Source of the DNA: Hymenobacter negativus
GTDB taxonomy: Bacteria; Bacteroidota; Bacteroidia; Cytophagales; Hymenobacteraceae
Direction: 5' to 3'
Length of the DNA: 64,000 nt
NCBI RefSeq assembly: GCF_017571495.1
Contig: NZ_JAGETZ010000018.1
Coordinates: forward strand, 1-64,000
A program made the position numbers and the translations under genes. Each line of letters starts with the position of its first letter. The first letter of the stretch is position 1. Shown piece after piece: positions 53,394 to 62,716 of the stretch. The notes beneath the pieces were generated by a model. It searched no databases and was not told the DNA's origin. It was given only the letters and a program-made list of their open reading frames with translations.

Positions 53394-53436
53394 ATTGTAC
53401 AAATGAATAATATCGCTTGTTGTCCATTTGTGCAAT
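53394..53436 (+). other. Inverted repeat between hisB and hisH
   Basis: ATTGTACAAATG (53394-53405) and CATTTGTGCAAT (53425-53436) are inverted with one mismatch (a G-T pair in RNA), 19-base loop. No T-run follows. It may shape mRNA processing or translation of the second half of the operon. Confidence 0.5.
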
Positions 53437-53452
53437 AACTAAGTTTCGTGCA

Positions 53453-54040
53453 ATGGAAATAGCAGTTGTGGATTATAAGGGTGGAAACGTTCAGTCCGTC
53501 CTATTTGCATTAGAACGATTGGGCGCTAGCCCTGTCCTGACGGCTGACCCGGAAGTTCTTCGTAAAGCCGATAAGGTCTTGTTTCCCGGTGAAGGGGAGG
53601 CGTCGTCAGCAATGGAAGCTTTGCGGGCCGCTGGACTGGACTTGGTGTTGCCCACCCTTACTCAGCCGTTTCTGGGCATTTGCCTGGGCATGCAGTTGCT
53701 CGGTGAGCACAGCGAAGAAAACAACACGTCCATGTTGGGACTGTTGCCCTTTAAAGTGCAGCGCTTTGTACCCGATACTCACCACAAAGTCCCGCACATG
53801 GGCTGGAACAATCTGCAAGCGCTGCAAGGGCCTTTGTTTACCGGTTTAACGGAGGCTGACCACGTTTACTTTGTCCACAGCTACTATGCACCCGTTGGGG
53901 CCTATACTACGGCCCAGGCTTCTCATCCTGCGCCTTTCAGCGCTGCCGTGCAATACCATAACTTTTACGGTGTGCAATTCCATACCGAGAAAAGTGGTGC
54001 AGTAGGCACACGCATCTTGTCCAACTTTCTGGCTCTATAA
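53453..54040 (+). CDS. hisH: Imidazole glycerol phosphate synthase, glutaminase subunit
   Basis: 195 aa class I glutamine amidotransferase that feeds ammonia to HisF. N-terminus IAVVDYKGGNVQSVLFALER, nucleophile C77 in LGICLGMQLLGEHSEEN, and H177/E179 in VQFHTEKSG complete the triad. Start ATG 53453. It follows hisB across a 69-base spacer with an inverted repeat. Confidence 0.95.
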   Translation: MEIAVVDYKGGNVQSVLFALERLGASPVLTADPEVLRKADKVLFPGEGEASSAMEALRAAGLDLVLPTLTQPFLGICLGMQLLGEHSEENNTSMLGLLPFKVQRFVPDTHHKVPHMGWNNLQALQGPLFTGLTEADHVYFVHSYYAPVGAYTTAQASHPAPFSAAVQYHNFYGVQFHTEKSGAVGTRILSNFLAL

Positions 54041-54065
54041 TTCAGCTCGCTTTCCCGCTTCTTCC

Positions 54066-54782
54066 GTGGAGATTATTCCTGCTATCGACCTTATCAATGG
54101 CCAGTGTGTCCGCCTCAGCGCGGGCGACTTCAGCCGTCAGACAACCTACGACACCGACCCCGTGTCCGTAGCCCAACGCTTTGCCGATGCCGGGTTGCGC
54201 CGTCTGCACTTGGTGGACCTCGATGGTGCCCGCGCCGGCCATCCCATTAATCTGTCGGTACTGGAATCTATTGCAAGCAAAACTGCACTGGAGATTGATG
54301 CTGGCGGCGGGATTCAAACGGCGGAGGCTTTGGCTCAGGTCTTACAGGCTGGGGCGGCCCATGCTACAGCCGGGAGCCTAGCAGTGCGTGAGCCTGCAAC
54401 GGTACAAGCCTGGCTTGCCCAACACGGTGCTGACACCATCTTTATTGGTGCTGACTTTCGCGGAGAGTACATCCTTGTTAATGCATGGGCTGACCAGAGT
54501 ACCTTAACATTGTCAGGCTTTATTGCAAGCTACCTATCTGCCGGAGCCAGTACATTTATCTGCACCGACGTAAGCAAAGACGGGTTGTTGCAGGGGCCTT
54601 CGTTGGCTACTTACCGCCAATTGGTTGCTGAATTTCCTGCCGCCCGCTTTGTGGCCAGTGGTGGTGTAACGACCATTGCCGACCTTGAGGCCCTGGCTGA
54701 AGCAGGAATGTATGGTGCAATTATTGGGAAAGCTCTTTACGAAGGAACCATTGTTCTACCGGACTTACTCCCTTTTTTATAA
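54066..54782 (+). CDS. hisA: Phosphoribosylformimino-AICAR ribotide isomerase
   Basis: 238 aa TIM barrel. IIPAIDLINGQCVRLSAGDF carries the first catalytic aspartate, LHLVDLDGARAG follows, then GGGIQTAEALAQVL, a loop around FICTDVSKDGLLQGPSLATY with the second aspartate, and ASGGVTTIADLEAL. Start codon GTG 54066, 25 bases after hisH. Confidence 0.95.
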   Translation: MEIIPAIDLINGQCVRLSAGDFSRQTTYDTDPVSVAQRFADAGLRRLHLVDLDGARAGHPINLSVLESIASKTALEIDAGGGIQTAEALAQVLQAGAAHATAGSLAVREPATVQAWLAQHGADTIFIGADFRGEYILVNAWADQSTLTLSGFIASYLSAGASTFICTDVSKDGLLQGPSLATYRQLVAEFPAARFVASGGVTTIADLEALAEAGMYGAIIGKALYEGTIVLPDLLPFL

Positions 54783-54822
54783 GGTTATTCATTTGTGATA
54801 AACCAGCCATAAATACTGTAAC

Positions 54823-55578
54823 GTGGTTAAGAAACGACTTATTCCCTGCCTGGATGTTCGGGATGGACGAACGGTGAAAGGCATCCAGTTTGAGGGCCTC
54901 CGCGATGCTGGTGACCCTGTGGCCTTGGCCGAACGTTACGCCCGTGAAGGTGCCGACGAATTGGTGTTTCTCGATATTACAGCGACTAATCAGCGCCGTC
55001 AGCCTCTTACCGAGCTGGTGCGCAACGTTGCGCGTGTCTTAGATATTCCTTTCACTGTGGGTGGCGGCATCAACACCGTGGCTGATGTGGAATCCCTGCT
55101 GTTGAGTGGAGCCGATAAGGTGTCCATCAATTCCGCGGCATTGGCCCGGCCGGCATTCATTGCTGAGTTGGCCCGGCGTTTCGGCTCTCAATGCGTTGTG
55201 GTAGCCGTCGATGCCCGGCTCGTTGCAAATGAATGGCAGGTAATGACTCGTGCAGGTACTGTGGCTACCGGTCGCGAAGCCGTAGCTTGGTGCCGTGAAG
55301 CTGCTGATTTGGGTGCTGGGGAGCTACTATTGACTTCGATGAGCCACGACGGTACGAAATCAGGCTTCGCCCTTGACCTGACGCGGGCCGTGAGTGATGC
55401 AGTCGCAATTCCGGTAATTGCTTCCGGTGGAGCTGGCCAGCCGGCTGATTTTACGGCAGTTTTTGAGCAGGGAGGGGCCGATGCTGCTTTAGCTGCCAGT
55501 ATTTTTCACTTCAATGAAACTGCATTGCCAGCCCTTAAGTCATACCTACACGCAGCTGGTATCCCAATTCGGCAATAG
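54823..55578 (+). CDS. hisF: Imidazole glycerol phosphate synthase, cyclase subunit
   Basis: 251 aa TIM barrel. LIPCLDVRDGRTVKGIQFEG, FTVGGGINTVADVESLLLSG, DKVSINSAALARP, VVVAVDARL, and TSMSHDGTKSGFALDL are the family motifs and include both catalytic aspartates. Uses ammonia from HisH. Start codon GTG 54823. Confidence 0.96.
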   Translation: MVKKRLIPCLDVRDGRTVKGIQFEGLRDAGDPVALAERYAREGADELVFLDITATNQRRQPLTELVRNVARVLDIPFTVGGGINTVADVESLLLSGADKVSINSAALARPAFIAELARRFGSQCVVVAVDARLVANEWQVMTRAGTVATGREAVAWCREAADLGAGELLLTSMSHDGTKSGFALDLTRAVSDAVAIPVIASGGAGQPADFTAVFEQGGADAALAASIFHFNETALPALKSYLHAAGIPIRQ

Positions 55579-55620
55579 TTCCTTGTTGCTTCTTACCGTT
55601 TTCCTCAACGTTTTGTGTTC

Positions 55621-56289
55621 ATGAGCTCATTACCTCCTTCTCTAGCTACTTTGCGTTTCGACGCCCAAACCGGTCTGGCACCAGCCATTATTCAGGATGC
55701 TGCTACCGGGCAGGTGCTCATGTTGGGGTACTTAAATGCCGAGGCGTGGGCCCAAACGCAACGGGAAGGGCGAGTGACGTTCTTTTCACGCTCGAAAAAC
55801 CGTCTGTGGACGAAGGGCGAGTCCAGCGGCAATTACTTGAGCGTCGTTAGTCTGCACATCGATTGTGACGCGGACACCGTCCTGATTCGGGCAATTCCTG
55901 CCGGGCCTACCTGTCACCGGGGTACGGTCAGTTGCTTTGAGCAGGCCGACCAGGTTGCGGTGCCGTCGGTGCCAGTTGGTTTCTTGGCTGAGTTAGAACG
56001 CCTGATACAAGAACGTAAGTCTTTTCCGGAGCGTAGTCCTTCGTCCTATACTGTTTCGCTTTTCAAGAAAGGGATGCCTAAAATCGCCCAGAAAGTAGGA
56101 GAGGAGGCAGTCGAAACAGTAATTGATGCCGTTGCAGGCCACCGTGAGAGTCTGCCTGGTGAAATTGCTGACCTTCTGTACCATCTATTGGTCTTAATGG
56201 CAGCCGCGAATTTGCCGATGCAGGAGGTTATCGAAGTCTTACGCGAAAGACACCGTTTGCCCAATACACGGCATCTTCTCGGGGCTTAA
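55621..56289 (+). CDS. hisIE: Phosphoribosyl-AMP cyclohydrolase / phosphoribosyl-ATP diphosphatase
   Basis: 222 aa fusion. HisI half: VLMLGYLNAEAWAQTQREGR, VTFFSRSKNRLWTKGESSGN, DCDADTVLIRAIPAGPTCHR (zinc ligands). HisE half from about residue 122: FLAELERLIQERKSFPERSP and KVGEEAVETVIDAVAG. Start ATG 55621, with an alternative GTG six bases upstream. Last gene of the operon; a long terminator follows. Confidence 0.95.
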   Translation: MSSLPPSLATLRFDAQTGLAPAIIQDAATGQVLMLGYLNAEAWAQTQREGRVTFFSRSKNRLWTKGESSGNYLSVVSLHIDCDADTVLIRAIPAGPTCHRGTVSCFEQADQVAVPSVPVGFLAELERLIQERKSFPERSPSSYTVSLFKKGMPKIAQKVGEEAVETVIDAVAGHRESLPGEIADLLYHLLVLMAAANLPMQEVIEVLRERHRLPNTRHLLGA

Positions 56290-56305
56290 GAGTCTCTTCT
56301 TAAAG

Positions 56306-56363
56306 AAATAAGTATGGCTCCCAAATCTAGCACAATAGTTAGGTTTGGGAGCCATACTTATTT
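56306..56363. terminator. Long bidirectional terminator at the end of the his operon
   Basis: Perfect 20-bp inverted repeat (56306-56325 and 56344-56363) with an 18-base loop, between hisIE and the convergent gene ending at 56369. Each arm is flanked by A/T, so either strand could terminate here. Confidence 0.85.
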
Positions 56364-56368
56364 ACATA

Positions 56369-57391
56369 TTATTGTGTAGCGCGTATTTGCCGGCGGATTT
56401 TCTCCAGTAAGGCAATAGCAATAGCTATGTCGTCTTCGTGGGTTACATCCAATGATGTGCTGACTCCCGGACCAGTGATACTTAGGCGGTAACCCGTCAG
56501 GCCGGTATCTTGGGCAGGCGGTGTAGGAGCCTTCTTCATTGCGGTGACGATAGGCTCATCATGTTGTAAGTCGCCATTAGAGAAGGTCGCTGGCGTGGTG
56601 TGCGAACGTTCGGGCAATACCGTTGATTCATTTGTTTCGGTAGGTTCTTGGGTTTGAGCCCTCCCAAAGCCGAATAGATTCGCTATTGCATCATCCTCTG
56701 GGCGTTTGGAGTTGTAGTTCTCGGGCTGCTGGGTGTTTCCGGTAGAATTGCTTGGCTCATCAGTTTGCTTATTTGCGGGTGTTGGCGTTGCAAGGAGGTC
56801 GTAAAGGTTGTTCTGGCTTTGGTAGCCTGTTGGTATACTGGTTGCTGCCTGATTGAAGTTGTTTGCAGTTGGGATTGGGCTAGCTATTTCGCGGCGTGGT
56901 GGTCGTTGAGCATTCAGTGCATCTATATCCGCCATGATGTTGTGGTCGTCGAGCAGCAGACACATACGGCAGCCTTCTACAAAGGCTTTGGCCACGCCTT
57001 GTGCGTTAATTTCTTCTACTCCAAACTCTCTTATAAGCATCACGTCGAGCATTTGGATAGGCAGTTCCCGGCCCCGGAATTTTCTGCATATCTGCGTAAA
57101 GAGGGGTGGAGTTAAAAAGGCTTCTCTGTGAAACTGCAGTTCTTCCTGTTTATCATAGGCATGTTTAATGCGCTTAAATAGGGTAGTTGTGCTCAGCAGT
57201 TCTCTCTTACTGGTCATGAGTCCAAACTTCACTGCGGAGCCAATGATTGCCTTGAAGGACCCGCTCACCTTTCGGTTTAGTTTTCGGGCTGCTGTATCGA
57301 TAGCACATTTGCCACCGGTGTCATCAACAACTTCGGCTAGTTCCCAAGCCCCAGTATAATTCGTCCTAGGGTAATCAATCAGTTTAGGCAT
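56369..57391 (-). CDS. Unknown protein with an N-terminal DUF5343-like region
   Basis: 340 aa from the ATG at 57391 (MPKLIDYPRTNYTGAWELAE). The first 150 residues (FGLMTSKRELLSTTTLFKRI, YDKQEELQFHREAFLTPPLF) resemble DUF5343, a presumed winged-helix domain; the middle is a disordered Asn/Pro/Thr-rich linker; the end (GYRLSITGPGVSTSLDV ... IALLEKIRRQI) is a small folded unit. The gene is visibly more AT-rich than its neighbours and sits next to an AT-rich, gene-poor stretch, so it was probably acquired by transfer. Direct GTACTT repeats lie upstream. Confidence 0.65.
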   Translation of the reverse strand: MPKLIDYPRTNYTGAWELAEVVDDTGGKCAIDTAARKLNRKVSGSFKAIIGSAVKFGLMTSKRELLSTTTLFKRIKHAYDKQEELQFHREAFLTPPLFTQICRKFRGRELPIQMLDVMLIREFGVEEINAQGVAKAFVEGCRMCLLLDDHNIMADIDALNAQRPPRREIASPIPTANNFNQAATSIPTGYQSQNNLYDLLATPTPANKQTDEPSNSTGNTQQPENYNSKRPEDDAIANLFGFGRAQTQEPTETNESTVLPERSHTTPATFSNGDLQHDEPIVTAMKKAPTPPAQDTGLTGYRLSITGPGVSTSLDVTHEDDIAIAIALLEKIRRQIRATQ

Positions 57392-57430
57392 TTTATTGGT
57401 AAAAAAAAGTTTATTTTTAAGAAACATTTT

Positions 57431-57464
57431 GTACTTTTAAGTACTTGCTAGTATTCTAAAGTAC
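57431..57464 (-). promoter_or_regulatory. Clustered AAGTAC/GTACTT repeats upstream of the unknown gene
   Basis: GTACTT at 57431-57436, the palindrome AAGTACTT at 57439-57446, and AAGTAC at 57459-57464, within 34 bases. They are 40-75 bases upstream of the start codon, a typical operator position for autoregulation by a DNA-binding protein. Confidence 0.5.
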
Positions 57465-58160
57465 GTGCCGCAGTGCTAAATCGTCAGCAGGTGTATTTTT
57501 TACAACTTAATACTGACATGCATGTTGGAGTTTTCAGCAGCTTTAGTTTCTTACGCTACTTTTGTGCCGAAAGATACAGCATCTGCACTCAGTAGTAATA
57601 TTGCTACTAATAAAATATGGACTCAGAGCAATAAATGTTATAAGCACATTAAAGCACAAAAATATTGTAAATTTTAACCTTTTTTATACCGATGAATTAG
57701 TTCCCAAAAGAGGAGCATGAAATACTAAACCTTAGAGCACATGTTAAACCTTAAGTCGTATTGACACTGAGAATCGTTATAAGCTATTAAGTAAGTAGGA
57801 GATAAATGAAGCAAAGGATTAACATAATCGTTGCTGTTTTACTCTCATAATCTTTCACCAACTGCCACCCACAAATTTACCCACCCATACAATACAGTCT
57901 GCCACGCAGGCACTAGCACCCGCCATACAGCATTTAACACGGATACGTAAATAAAAAAACAAACTTTCTGCGCCAGACACCACGGTGCTTGTGCTGGATT
58001 AACTCTTGACAAAAGCGACAGACGAAGACACCCTATACAAAATTGATTTAAGCAGTTCAGTAGAAGGCTTACCAATTCTCTTGAGCACGCGAAAAACAAA
58101 TCGAGTTATGTCTTATAATTTATATTATGTTAAATTATAAACGCGAATGTCCCTTTAACA
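57465..58160. other. AT-rich stretch of about 700 bases without a convincing gene
   Basis: No gene with clear coding character. A plus-strand -7-like TACTTTTG at 57557-57564 is followed by an imperfect palindrome around 57591-57608 (AGTAGTAATATTGCTACT), so an untranslated RNA or a decayed gene is possible. The minus-strand frame 57845-58099 is not supported by any family resemblance. Confidence 0.4.
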
Positions 58161-58167
58161 ATAAAAA

Positions 58168-58195
58168 AAGCCCGCTCACCTAAGTGAACGGGCTT
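58168..58195 (-). terminator. Rho-independent terminator of the TPR gene
   Basis: AAGCCCGCTCAC (58168-58179) pairs with GTGAACGGGCTT (58184-58195), one mismatch, CTAA loop. On the minus strand the stem is followed by TTTTTTT. Confidence 0.88.
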
Positions 58196-58219
58196 CCCCT
58201 ACTAGCAGCAATCAGTCGA

Positions 58220-59380
58220 CTACTTTTTATTGAGGGACTGAAGCTTTGCATTCAAACGCTCAGAGTCAGCAGTCCGACCTAAGCGGAAATATACTTTCTG
58301 CAGAGAAGTCAGCGTGTTCCGGTCATCGGGCTGAAGCTGGAGTGCCTTCTCAAAATATGGCACCGAAGCTTCAAAGTACTTCTTGCCGTCAGCTTCGAAT
58401 TTCTTTCCCGATGTTTGATACGTTTTCAAGTCCATCTTACTGGCTTTAGTGTAAGCATCAGCAGCCTTGTTGTAGTTGTATACACCAAGGTTGAACTGCG
58501 CGTCGAAATTATTCGGGTCCAGTTCAACGGCCTTACGGTAATCAGCTAGTGCTAAGTCCGTTTTCTTTTGCTGGTCGTACATCGAACCGCGAACCGCATA
58601 CAGGTTCGAGTTAGTGGGGTCAGCGGCGATTGTCTTCGAAATTTTGTTGAGCGCTTCTTCACCACGGCCCGAAGCCAGCGAAACGTTCAGATCCTCCAAC
58701 ATGAAGGTTTTGTTGTTTGGATACGCAACCAAGGCCTGTTGCAACACCTTAGCTGCTTCAGCATTATCGTTCTGCTGCTTAGCCATCTGAAACAGACGCG
58801 AGTACAAGGTAACCGACTTATAGTTCATGCCCAGCAGTTGATTGTAGCTAGCCTTCGCACCCGCATAATCCTGCTTGGCTTCTGAAGCATAAGCCGAGTA
58901 AAGCACTGCCGTCGTATCCTGGGGCTTAATTTTTGAAGCCAGCTTGTAATTCTCGATTGCCTTGTCGTACTCCTTGGCATTGTAGCTGTTCACGGCATCA
59001 TTGAAAGCGTGACCATACAGATTATCCATCTTGGCTACTGCCTGCTTGCCAAACTCGCCGTCTTTCGTATCCAACTCAATGGTCTTAGCATACGACTCAT
59101 AGGCCTTCTGCACACCCTCACCGGGTTGCAACTGCTTGGAATAAATGGGGCTATCCATCATACCCTGGTAGATTTCGCCCCGCGTATACCAAGTCTTGGC
59201 TTTGCCGATGGTCTTCTCGTTAACAATGGCTTTGTCGATGTCGACCCGCGCCTTGTCCAACAATCCGCTCCGCTGGTTCAGAATGGCATTGGTAACAGCC
59301 GAGGTTTGAGCGGAAACCAGTGAAGGCAAGCCAGCCGTGAGCATCAGCGCCGCAGCAATCGTCAGAAATGTCTTCTTCAT
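58220..59380 (-). CDS. Secreted tetratricopeptide-repeat protein
   Basis: 386 aa. A signal peptide (TIAAALMLTAGLPSLVSAQT) is followed by several TPR units (AKTWYTRGEIYQGMMDS, AVNSYNAKEYDKAIENYKLA, DLALADYRKAVELDPNNFDA, FEKALQLQPDDRNTLTSLQK). It is a periplasmic protein, probably a scaffold. It lies just downstream of gyrA on the same strand, an arrangement I remember from other Bacteroidota, although the function stays unknown. Confidence 0.85.
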   Translation of the reverse strand: MKKTFLTIAAALMLTAGLPSLVSAQTSAVTNAILNQRSGLLDKARVDIDKAIVNEKTIGKAKTWYTRGEIYQGMMDSPIYSKQLQPGEGVQKAYESYAKTIELDTKDGEFGKQAVAKMDNLYGHAFNDAVNSYNAKEYDKAIENYKLASKIKPQDTTAVLYSAYASEAKQDYAGAKASYNQLLGMNYKSVTLYSRLFQMAKQQNDNAEAAKVLQQALVAYPNNKTFMLEDLNVSLASGRGEEALNKISKTIAADPTNSNLYAVRGSMYDQQKKTDLALADYRKAVELDPNNFDAQFNLGVYNYNKAADAYTKASKMDLKTYQTSGKKFEADGKKYFEASVPYFEKALQLQPDDRNTLTSLQKVYFRLGRTADSERLNAKLQSLNKK

Positions 59381-59514
59381 GAGTTCGGGAATATGCCGGG
59401 TTGAGCTGGTAACGCTGCCAAGTCCCGGCGAAAAAGTGAAAAAAGTGAGTTAAAGAGTGAAATCGCTGAATGCTCCAAACGGAGCCTCCAGACAATGAGT
59501 TCGCCAAAAATAAA

Positions 59515-59540
59515 CGGGGCGGCCCAAATGGACCGCCCCG
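59515..59540 (-). terminator. Probable terminator of gyrA
   Basis: CGGGGCGG (59515-59522) pairs with CCGCCCCG (59533-59540); the minus strand then reads TTTATTTTTGG. It separates gyrA from the TPR gene. Confidence 0.8.
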
Positions 59541-59555
59541 CTCCTACTTCATCTA

Positions 59556-62183
59556 TTATGCCAAGTCCGCTTCCTCGGCTTCATCCTCCTCTTCGTCCGC
59601 CTCATCAGCATCGTCTGCAAGGTCGTCCTCGTCATCCAGAAGGTCATCTTCGTCAAGGGGTTGCGGTTCAACTACCGTACCATCTTCAGTCCCTGTTACA
59701 GCAGCAGCCACCAACCCATTTTCAATTTCCTCTTCTTTCTCTTCAGCTTCGACCTTCGCAACCGAAGAAATTTCATCGTTGCCGCCGATTTTAATCAGCC
59801 TCACCCCTTGCGTGGCACGACCAATCGTGCGCAAGTCACTCATTCGCAAACGGATGGTAATGCCCGATTTGTTGATAATCATCAGGTCATCGCCATCATT
59901 TACGTCTTTAATGGCCACCAGCTTGCCGGTTTTATCGGTTAGCTTCATAGCCCGGACGCCTTTGCCACCGCGCTTGGTTACCCGGTATTCTTCGAGTTGG
60001 CTGCGCTTACCAAAGCCATTCTCGCTCACTACCAGCAATTCCTGCGTCGGGTCGGATACGCACACCATGCCCACCACGCGGTTGCCGGGTACTTCTTCCA
60101 AACGAATACCACGCACACCCGCCGCCGCCCGGCCCATGGAACGCGCTTCGCTCTCGTTGAAGCGAACAGCCCGGCCGGTGCGCGACGCCAGAATAACCTC
60201 CGAATTCGGCGCGAGCAACTGCACGTCCAGAATCCGGTCGCCTTCGTTGATGGTGATGGCGTTGATGCCCGCCGTGCGGGGGCGCGAATAGGCTTCCAGC
60301 GGAGTTTTCTTCACCGTGCCCTGCTCGGTGCAGAACATCAGGTAAGTATTTTCGAGGTAGTCCGGGTCTTTCAGGCCGCGCACGTTGAGCACAGAGCGAA
60401 CCTTGTCTTCGCGGGGTATCTCGATGAGGTTCTGGATGGGCAAGCCTTTGGTGGCCTTCCCTCCTTCCGGCACTTCATACACTTTCAGCCAGAATACCCG
60501 CCCTAGTTCAGTGAAGAACAGGAGGTACTCGTGGGTAGTAGCTACGAACAGGTGCTCGGTAAAATCGTCCTTCTTGGAAATAGCCCCCCGCGAACCAGCT
60601 CCTCCACGTCCTTGGGCACGGTATTCATCCAAATTGGTACGCTTAATGTAGCCTTCACGCGAAATGGTGATGACCATCGACTCGTCGGCAATCATGTCTT
60701 CCGTCGAGAAGTCCCCACCCTGGTAGTTGATTTCCGTGCGTCGGGCATCGCCGTAACGCTCCCGAATATCCTCCAACTCGGTTTTAATGATGCCACGCTG
60801 CAACACTTCCGAAGCCAGTACCGAATTCAGGTAGTCAATAAGCTTCATGAGCTCGTTGTACTCGGCCACAATTTTATCGCGCTCCAAGCCGGTAAGGCGC
60901 TGCAGACGCATGTCAAGGATAGCACGGGCCTGGACTTCGCTCAGCGCGAAACGCTCGATGAGCTGGCCACGAGCTACCTCAGGGTCGCGCGAGCCGCGGA
61001 TAAGGGCAATTACCTCGTCCAGATGGTCGAGGGCAATAAGCAAGCCTTCCAGGATGTGGGCACGCTTCTGGGCTTCGGCCAGCTCGTACTTGGTGCGGCG
61101 CACGATGACCTCGCCGCGGTGCTCCACAAAGTAGTGAATGAGCTGCTGCAGGTTCAGCGTCATGGGGCGGCCTTTTACCAGGCACACGTTGTTGACGCCA
61201 AAAGAGCTTTGCAGTTGGGTATATTTGAACAGGTTATTGAGCACTACGCTACCCATCGCGTCACGCTTCAGGTCGTACACGATGCGCATACCGTCGCGGT
61301 CCGACTCATCGCGCATGTCCGAAATGCCCTCAATCTTCTTATCGTTGATGAGTGCAGCCGTTTTTTCAATCATCGACGCCTTGTTCACCATGTAGGGAAT
61401 CTCGGTGACGACAATTTGCTCCTTTCCTGTCTTCGTCGTTTCGAAAGTGGCTTTAGCGCGCATCACTACACGGCCGCGGCCGGTATGAAAGGCCTGCTTC
61501 ACCCCCTCGTACCCGTAGATAATACCGCCCGTCGGGAAGTCTGGAGCCGTAACGTACTGCATCAGCTCATCCACCGTGATGTCGGGGTTGTCGAGATAGG
61601 CAATGATACCATTGACAACCTCCGTCATATTATGAGGAGCCATGTTAGTGGCCATGCCCACGGCAATACCCGACGTGCCGTTTACCAGCAGGTTGGGAAA
61701 CTTGGCAGGTAATACGCTGGGCTCTTCGAGCGAGTCGTCGAAGTTAGGCTGAAAGTCAACAGTGTCCTTGTCAAGGTCGTTGAGCATTTCATCAGCGATG
61801 CGCTTGAGACGGGCCTCGGTATAGCGCATTGCAGCCGGTGAGTCGCCGTCAACAGAGCCGAAGTTACCCTGCCCATCCACGAGGGGATAGCGCAGGCTCC
61901 ACTCCTGGGCCATGCGCACCATAGTGTCGTACACGGAGCTATCGCCGTGCGGGTGGTACTTACCCAACACCTCGCCCACGATACGGGCCGATTTTTTGTA
62001 GGATTTGTTGTAGCCCACGCCCAGCTCGCTCATGCCGTAGAGCACGCGGCGGTGCACGGGCTTCAGGCCGTCGCGCACATCGGGCAGGGCCCGGGAGATG
62101 ATAACCGACATCGAGTAATCGATGTAGGCGCCCCGCATCTCGTCTTCGATATTAATCGGAATGATTTTTTCGCCTTCCGCCAT
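59556..62183 (-). CDS. gyrA: DNA gyrase subunit A
   Basis: 875 aa. Makes the double-strand break through the catalytic tyrosine Y121 ([13 protein letters not shown]). The N-terminal [20 protein letters not shown], the [20 protein letters not shown] quinolone-resistance region, and a C-terminal beta-pinwheel domain with GyrA boxes are present ([11 protein letters not shown] and [12 protein letters not shown]). The tail is strongly acidic ([19 protein letters not shown]). Start ATG 62183. Confidence 0.97.
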   Translation of the reverse strand: MAEGEKIIPINIEDEMRGAYIDYSMSVIISRALPDVRDGLKPVHRRVLYGMSELGVGYNKSYKKSARIVGEVLGKYHPHGDSSVYDTMVRMAQEWSLRYPLVDGQGNFGSVDGDSPAAMRYTEARLKRIADEMLNDLDKDTVDFQPNFDDSLEEPSVLPAKFPNLLVNGTSGIAVGMATNMAPHNMTEVVNGIIAYLDNPDITVDELMQYVTAPDFPTGGIIYGYEGVKQAFHTGRGRVVMRAKATFETTKTGKEQIVVTEIPYMVNKASMIEKTAALINDKKIEGISDMRDESDRDGMRIVYDLKRDAMGSVVLNNLFKYTQLQSSFGVNNVCLVKGRPMTLNLQQLIHYFVEHRGEVIVRRTKYELAEAQKRAHILEGLLIALDHLDEVIALIRGSRDPEVARGQLIERFALSEVQARAILDMRLQRLTGLERDKIVAEYNELMKLIDYLNSVLASEVLQRGIIKTELEDIRERYGDARRTEINYQGGDFSTEDMIADESMVITISREGYIKRTNLDEYRAQGRGGAGSRGAISKKDDFTEHLFVATTHEYLLFFTELGRVFWLKVYEVPEGGKATKGLPIQNLIEIPREDKVRSVLNVRGLKDPDYLENTYLMFCTEQGTVKKTPLEAYSRPRTAGINAITINEGDRILDVQLLAPNSEVILASRTGRAVRFNESEARSMGRAAAGVRGIRLEEVPGNRVVGMVCVSDPTQELLVVSENGFGKRSQLEEYRVTKRGGKGVRAMKLTDKTGKLVAIKDVNDGDDLMIINKSGITIRLRMSDLRTIGRATQGVRLIKIGGNDEISSVAKVEAEEKEEEIENGLVAAAVTGTEDGTVVEPQPLDEDDLLDDEDDLADDADEADEEEDEAEEADLA

Positions 62184-62264
62184 TGAGGGGGTTGATAGGC
62201 AGCTTTAAAAAACCAAAAAAAAGGTGGTTTTCAGCCGCAGGGTGAATGGTTCTTTATATGCGTG

Positions 62265-62295
62265 CGAAGATACAACAAAAAGGCCGCAACGGCAA
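62265..62295 (-). promoter_or_regulatory. Promoter of gyrA
   Basis: Read on the minus strand: TTG (62295-62293), 20 bases, TATCTTCG (62272-62265), a variant of TAnnTTTG. It overlaps the terminator hairpin of the lipoprotein gene upstream (62277-62311). Confidence 0.55.
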
Positions 62296-62311
62296 GCGCT
62301 GCGGCCTTTTT
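62277..62311 (-). terminator. Terminator of the small lipoprotein gene
   Basis: AAAAAGGCCGCA (62277-62288) is the inverted copy of TGCGGCCTTTTT (62300-62311); an 11-base loop separates them. Confidence 0.85.
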
Positions 62312-62406
62312 TACCCATATCCAGGCACCCACTTTACGGCGAATAACAGAGCGCTTTTACTGCCCTAAATTCAACAAGTTTGAGGCCGTAGCTGGCGGCG
62401 CAAAAA

Positions 62407-62640
62407 CTATTTCAACGGCTTGCTTTTGTCGTTACCGCGACGACCCTGCTTTTCGCTGGTCAGTTTGATTTTCTCTCCAATGGCGGGATTCTGCTTCTTC
62501 CAAAGCGGCTGCCCCCGATACTTCACGCCGCTGTGCAGGTGCACCTTGCGCACATGGCAGCTCTCAATGGGACAGGTGCGGCAACCAACCACCAGCAGCA
62601 CCGGCAGCATCATTAAAACCAAACGGCGGAACAGCTTCAT
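62407..62640 (-). CDS. Small cysteine-rich lipoprotein, unknown function
   Basis: 77 aa. Lipoprotein signal MKLFRRLVLMMLPVLLVVGC (VVGC lipobox, C20) is followed by RTCPIESCHVRKVHLH, which has two more cysteines and a C-terminal basic tail. Cysteine plus histidine could bind a metal, but this is speculative. A TACCTTTG (-7) ends four bases before the start codon (62652-62645), so its mRNA may be leaderless. I recognise no family. Confidence 0.65.
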   Translation of the reverse strand: MKLFRRLVLMMLPVLLVVGCRTCPIESCHVRKVHLHSGVKYRGQPLWKKQNPAIGEKIKLTSEKQGRRGNDKSKPLK

Positions 62641-62716
62641 TGGGCAAAGGTAGCGGCAAGGTATCCGGCAACACCAACACTGGGACAGCAGAAATTGCGG
62701 ATGACTTACCCGTTTA

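Noticed and set aside
57845-58099. 84-codon minus-strand frame in the AT-rich spacer
   Set aside because: No family resemblance, no promoter or start context, and odd composition; not supported as a gene.
60531-61712. 393-codon frame on the plus strand inside gyrA
   Set aside because: It lies fully antisense to an intact gyrA and arises from GC-rich codon shadowing; its sequence resembles no family.
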